A stretch of DNA of 64,000 nucleotides from HGM04593 sp045654885 (GTDB lineage Bacteria; Bacteroidota; Bacteroidia; Bacteroidales; Bacteroidaceae): positions 10,695 to 74,694 of the forward strand of contig JAZOOF010000045.1 of NCBI GenBank assembly GCA_045654885.1, written 5' to 3'. How positions within the stretch are numbered: the first letter of the stretch is position 1; each line of letters begins with the position of its first letter. This document shows, in pieces, positions 62,501-64,000 of the stretch. A model generated the notes under the pieces. The model was given only the letters and a program-made list of their open reading frames with translations. It was not told where the DNA came from and did no database searches. The translations under genes and the position numbers were made by a program.

Positions 62501-63640
62501 GGTGTAGCGGTTAGGTTCCTCGGCGCTCCACTTTGCAGGGTCGGCAACAGGGATGTCAAGTTTCAAGGTCTTTGTATCGCCCGCAAGCAGCTGCTCAAGG
62601 GCTACAGTTGCTGTAGCACCCTCAACAATCTCGTTCTCGTCGCTGTAGAGCGCATTCTTGTAGAGCTGTGCCTTTACCTGATACTTCTTCGCCTTTTTGT
62701 CGGTGAGGTTACGCACGTCAACCTCAATGTTTGCAACAGCATCCTTGTACTGCGCATCGAGGTCGGTACGCACGCGTACATCGCGCAACTCAACAGGATT
62801 TGTCGCTGTCAACGATACTGTGCGGAAGATACCTGGGAGGCGGAACATATCCTGAGCCTCAAGGAACGAAGCGTCACTGTTGCGGTAAACCTCAACAGCC
62901 ACAACGTTCTCACCCTCAACCAAATACTTTGTAATATTGAAAGCCGCCAAATTGCGTGAGTTCTTTGAGAAGCCCACATACTTGCCGTTAATCCAAAGAT
63001 AGAAGAAAGAATCAACACCATCGAAGTTGATATAGACCTCACGGCCTGCCCAATCAGCAGGAACAGTGAATGTACGGCGGTACGAGCCCACCTCGTTACG
63101 GAACTTGTATGTCGTGTGGTGCTGGGCAGGCTCACGCATCACACCACCCTTCCAGTCACCGACAGCAACCTGATGTTTGAAAATCACAGGCTGGTTCACA
63201 TAGATTGGAGCACCGTACTTCTGCGAGCCGTCGGCCTGCAGGCCATACACGTTCCAGTTCATTGGAACCTGAACCTTGTCCCAACCCGATACATCGTAAT
63301 CGGTCTTGAAGAAATCCACCGGACGCTCCCATGGGTTAGCCACCCAGTTGAAGCTCCATGTGCCGTCGAGCGACATGTAATACTCACTGTTCTCGGGCAA
63401 CACCTTACGTGCCGACTCCTCATTGCCGAAAGTAAAGAACCAGGCCTTTGGCTGCTCTTTGTTGAGCGCAAGTTCCTCGGGCGATTCCCACTCGACAAGG
63501 CCTGCAGCCTGTCCCTTCTCATAGCTGTAACCACGAGGGGCCTCTACGTCGCCGTAGGCAAAGCCCTTCAGGTTCTGTGCTGTAGCAGTCATTGATAGCG
63601 AAAAGGCCGCCAACACTGCCATAACGAATTGTTTTTTCAT
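59588..63640 (-). CDS. GH2 beta-galactosidase with C-terminal CBM32-like domain, exported
   Basis: This 1,350-residue enzyme starts at 63640 (MKKQFVMAVLAAFSLSMTATA-Q). It has the LacZ layout: sugar-binding domain (YINFDGVDSFFYLWINGKYVGFSKNSR), Ig-like domain, GH2 barrel with MKGVNRHESN, acid/base Glu544 in WSLGNEAGPG and nucleophile Glu607 in HISEYAHSMGN, an Ig-like domain, and the small-chain domain (RAPVDNDIWAWNRW). A chitobiase-C-like piece and an F5/8 domain (KMLDGDPSTIWHTMYS) end it, with no Por-type tail. It likely cleaves galactose from host glycans in the periplasm. The last domain resembles the N-terminal one of the M60 protein. Confidence 0.92.
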   Translation of the reverse strand: MKKQFVMAVLAAFSLSMTATAQNLKGFAYGDVEAPRGYSYEKGQAAGLVEWESPEELALNKEQPKAWFFTFGNEESARKVLPENSEYYMSLDGTWSFNWVANPWERPVDFFKTDYDVSGWDKVQVPMNWNVYGLQADGSQKYGAPIYVNQPVIFKHQVAVGDWKGGVMREPAQHHTTYKFRNEVGSYRRTFTVPADWAGREVYINFDGVDSFFYLWINGKYVGFSKNSRNLAAFNITKYLVEGENVVAVEVYRNSDASFLEAQDMFRLPGIFRTVSLTATNPVELRDVRVRTDLDAQYKDAVANIEVDVRNLTDKKAKKYQVKAQLYKNALYSDENEIVEGATATVALEQLLAGDTKTLKLDIPVADPAKWSAEEPNRYTLVVSLLDKKGNAVEIASAYFGFREVEIRETKAEDDEFGLAGRYYYLNGKPIKMKGVNRHESNLERGHAVTREQMTKEVMLMLQGNINHVRNAHYPDAPYWYYLCDKYGIYLEDEANIESHEYYYGKESLSHVPEFTNAHVARVMEMAHATINSPAVCIWSLGNEAGPGENFVKAYKALKAFDASRPVQYERNNNIVDMGSNQYPSIGWTREAVKGKMNIVYPFHISEYAHSMGNAGGNLIDYWEAIESTNFFIGGAIWDWADQAFWNVDPKTGDKYMGYGGDFGDRPNDHTFCMNGVVFPDHSPKPLYYEVKKVYQNVGVKLLENGEVEIFNKRYFNCLCDLDVKVSLWENGKQIDSYYMPDMKIAPRTAKTFKLKFNNADFAADKEYFVKVQFLLKKDMPWAKKGYAQMEEQLKLQDAVKTALLADVAKSDVKVKMTEDKANATTTIAGDGFTVVFDNKIGVFESVVYGAETVFEKGSSMTLSGYRAPVDNDIWAWNRWFALGLYNLEDEVTSFVSQKNADGTIVLQYIVRSQAKHPGRRVKNEDNSFTLQSDAREFGENEFHFVSNRIWTIYPDGSIELNSSVTGSDAAVALARVGYLLQMPKSLDQYTYYGRGPWNNYNDRRTGAFIQQYKSTVADQFVHFPKPQDMANREEVRWATLTNAAGNGVMFVSTGALSTTALPWNDVELTEAAHPYQLPASSGTWLHLDAKVNGLGGNSCGQGGPLEHDLVKSGDNTVGFIMRPVKAGDNYEELANVAASGVIPVVLKRDMRGVVTMSCAKEGAEIYYKVGKNGKKTLYTAPVNMSKGGTITVWEKATPKLAATYSYEAVTSIPVTVAFCSSLEPGNGAEKMLDGDPSTIWHTMYSVTVANYPHWIDFDANEEVTIKGFKYMPRQDGGNNGNVKGYRIQISADGKNWGEPIVEGEFPANADKQTVLFKAPVKARFVRFTATSSQNGQDFASGAEFELIKE

Positions 63641-64000
63641 AAAATAGTTATTTATAATTAAAATTAAAATTTGCACGCAACGCGCACACACGCGTAAACT
63701 TTTGTAAAGTTAACACTTATTCCGCAAAAACAAAAGCATTTCACAGTACAAGTTGAAAATAAAATTCCCGGCAACAACACTACGGAAAAGAAAAAACAGC
63801 ATAGCTGCAGACCATAATAGTAATTTATTTTTACAACCATCGCAATAATACAAAAAAAGGGCTCACCTGCAAAAGTTGGGGGACGAGAAAACTCGCTTTC
63901 GCTCGTCGTTAAATTCTCCGGCATTCCTCAACCTTAATTGTTCACTTGTATTTTTCTTCAAGTCTTTCTCTCTGTACTTTTTTGAAAAAAGTACCAAAAA
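63641..64000. repeat. Intergenic end of the window with hairpin repeats
   Basis: No gene is supported. 63697-63721 repeats the motif found upstream of the M60 gene. GACGAG (63883-63888) and CTCGTC (63903-63908) frame a module like those at 1591-2010 in reverse orientation. A 21-base palindrome, GTACTTTTTT-G-AAAAAAGTAC, lies at 63974-63994. Confidence 0.5.

Noticed and set aside
63664..63924. Minus-strand open frame of 86 codons at the right end
   Set aside because: Cys/Phe-rich translation of AT-rich intergenic DNA and repeats, without promoter or domain.

Overview
The window comes from a member of the Bacteroidales, probably gut-associated. The reasons are the promoter form (TTTG, 19-21 bases, TAnnTTTG) found before several genes, the general lack of Shine-Dalgarno sites, type III glutamine synthetase, Por-type and gliding-type C-terminal sorting domains, a PorT-family barrel, and secreted enzymes suited to host mucin glycans. 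The genus cannot be fixed from the sequence alone. No rRNA, CRISPR array, insertion sequence, prophage or SusC/SusD pair was seen; there is one tRNA.

Layout. 1-10.4 kb: end of an aspartate 4-decarboxylase gene, a repeat-rich gap, an APH-fold sugar kinase (possibly N-acetylhexosamine 1-kinase), a second repeat-rich gap, then a minus-strand group with a secreted lectin-like protein, a GH29 alpha-L-fucosidase, an M28-like peptidase, a YigZ protein and SerC. 10.5-14.15 kb: an AT-rich island with a small exported protein, a 377-residue protein built like a polymorphic-toxin tip, a 175-residue exported partner, and a tandem duplication of about 1 kb that produced a broken tip fragment, a second intact partner gene and a decayed fragment of the neighbouring transferase gene. 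14-18.2 kb: a dbpA / membrane PHP phosphoesterase / phosphoethanolamine transferase operon. 18.5-21.6 kb: grpE-dnaJ-folC. 21.8-25.4 kb: galM / sugar MFS transporter / galK. 25.5-28.3 kb: a secreted serine-type sulfatase. 28.4-33.4 kb: tex, and tkt-rpiB. 33.6-36.3 kb: a FadL-type porin, a gene of unknown function and ribE. 36.4-42.1 kb: an M60-like mucinase and glnN. 42.6-48.6 kb: nagA, then dcp / lipoprotein / dCMP deaminase / ctp. 48.6-49 kb: tRNA-Gly with a duplicated tail. 49-55.8 kb: uvrA with a type-B-sorted protein, opposite a LysM/periplasmic-binding protein and a PorT-family barrel. 55.9-59.4 kb: rfbACDB for dTDP-L-rhamnose. 59.6-63.6 kb: a large GH2 beta-galactosidase.

How it fits together. 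Fucosidase, sulfatase, beta-galactosidase and M60 peptidase would strip fucose, sulfate, galactose and peptide-linked O-glycans. GalM, the MFS carrier, GalK, NagA and perhaps the APH-fold kinase would handle the released galactose and amino sugars. These genes lie in separate transcription units rather than one polysaccharide utilisation locus. Four proteins share a Por-type C-terminal tail, which implies a type IX secretion route encoded mostly elsewhere.

The least explained part is the 11.3-14.15 kb island. It has the architecture of a toxin tip with an exported immunity protein: the duplicated tip and transferase fragments have decayed while the duplicated partner gene has stayed open. This is an inference from layout and sequence comparison by eye; no toxic activity is shown.
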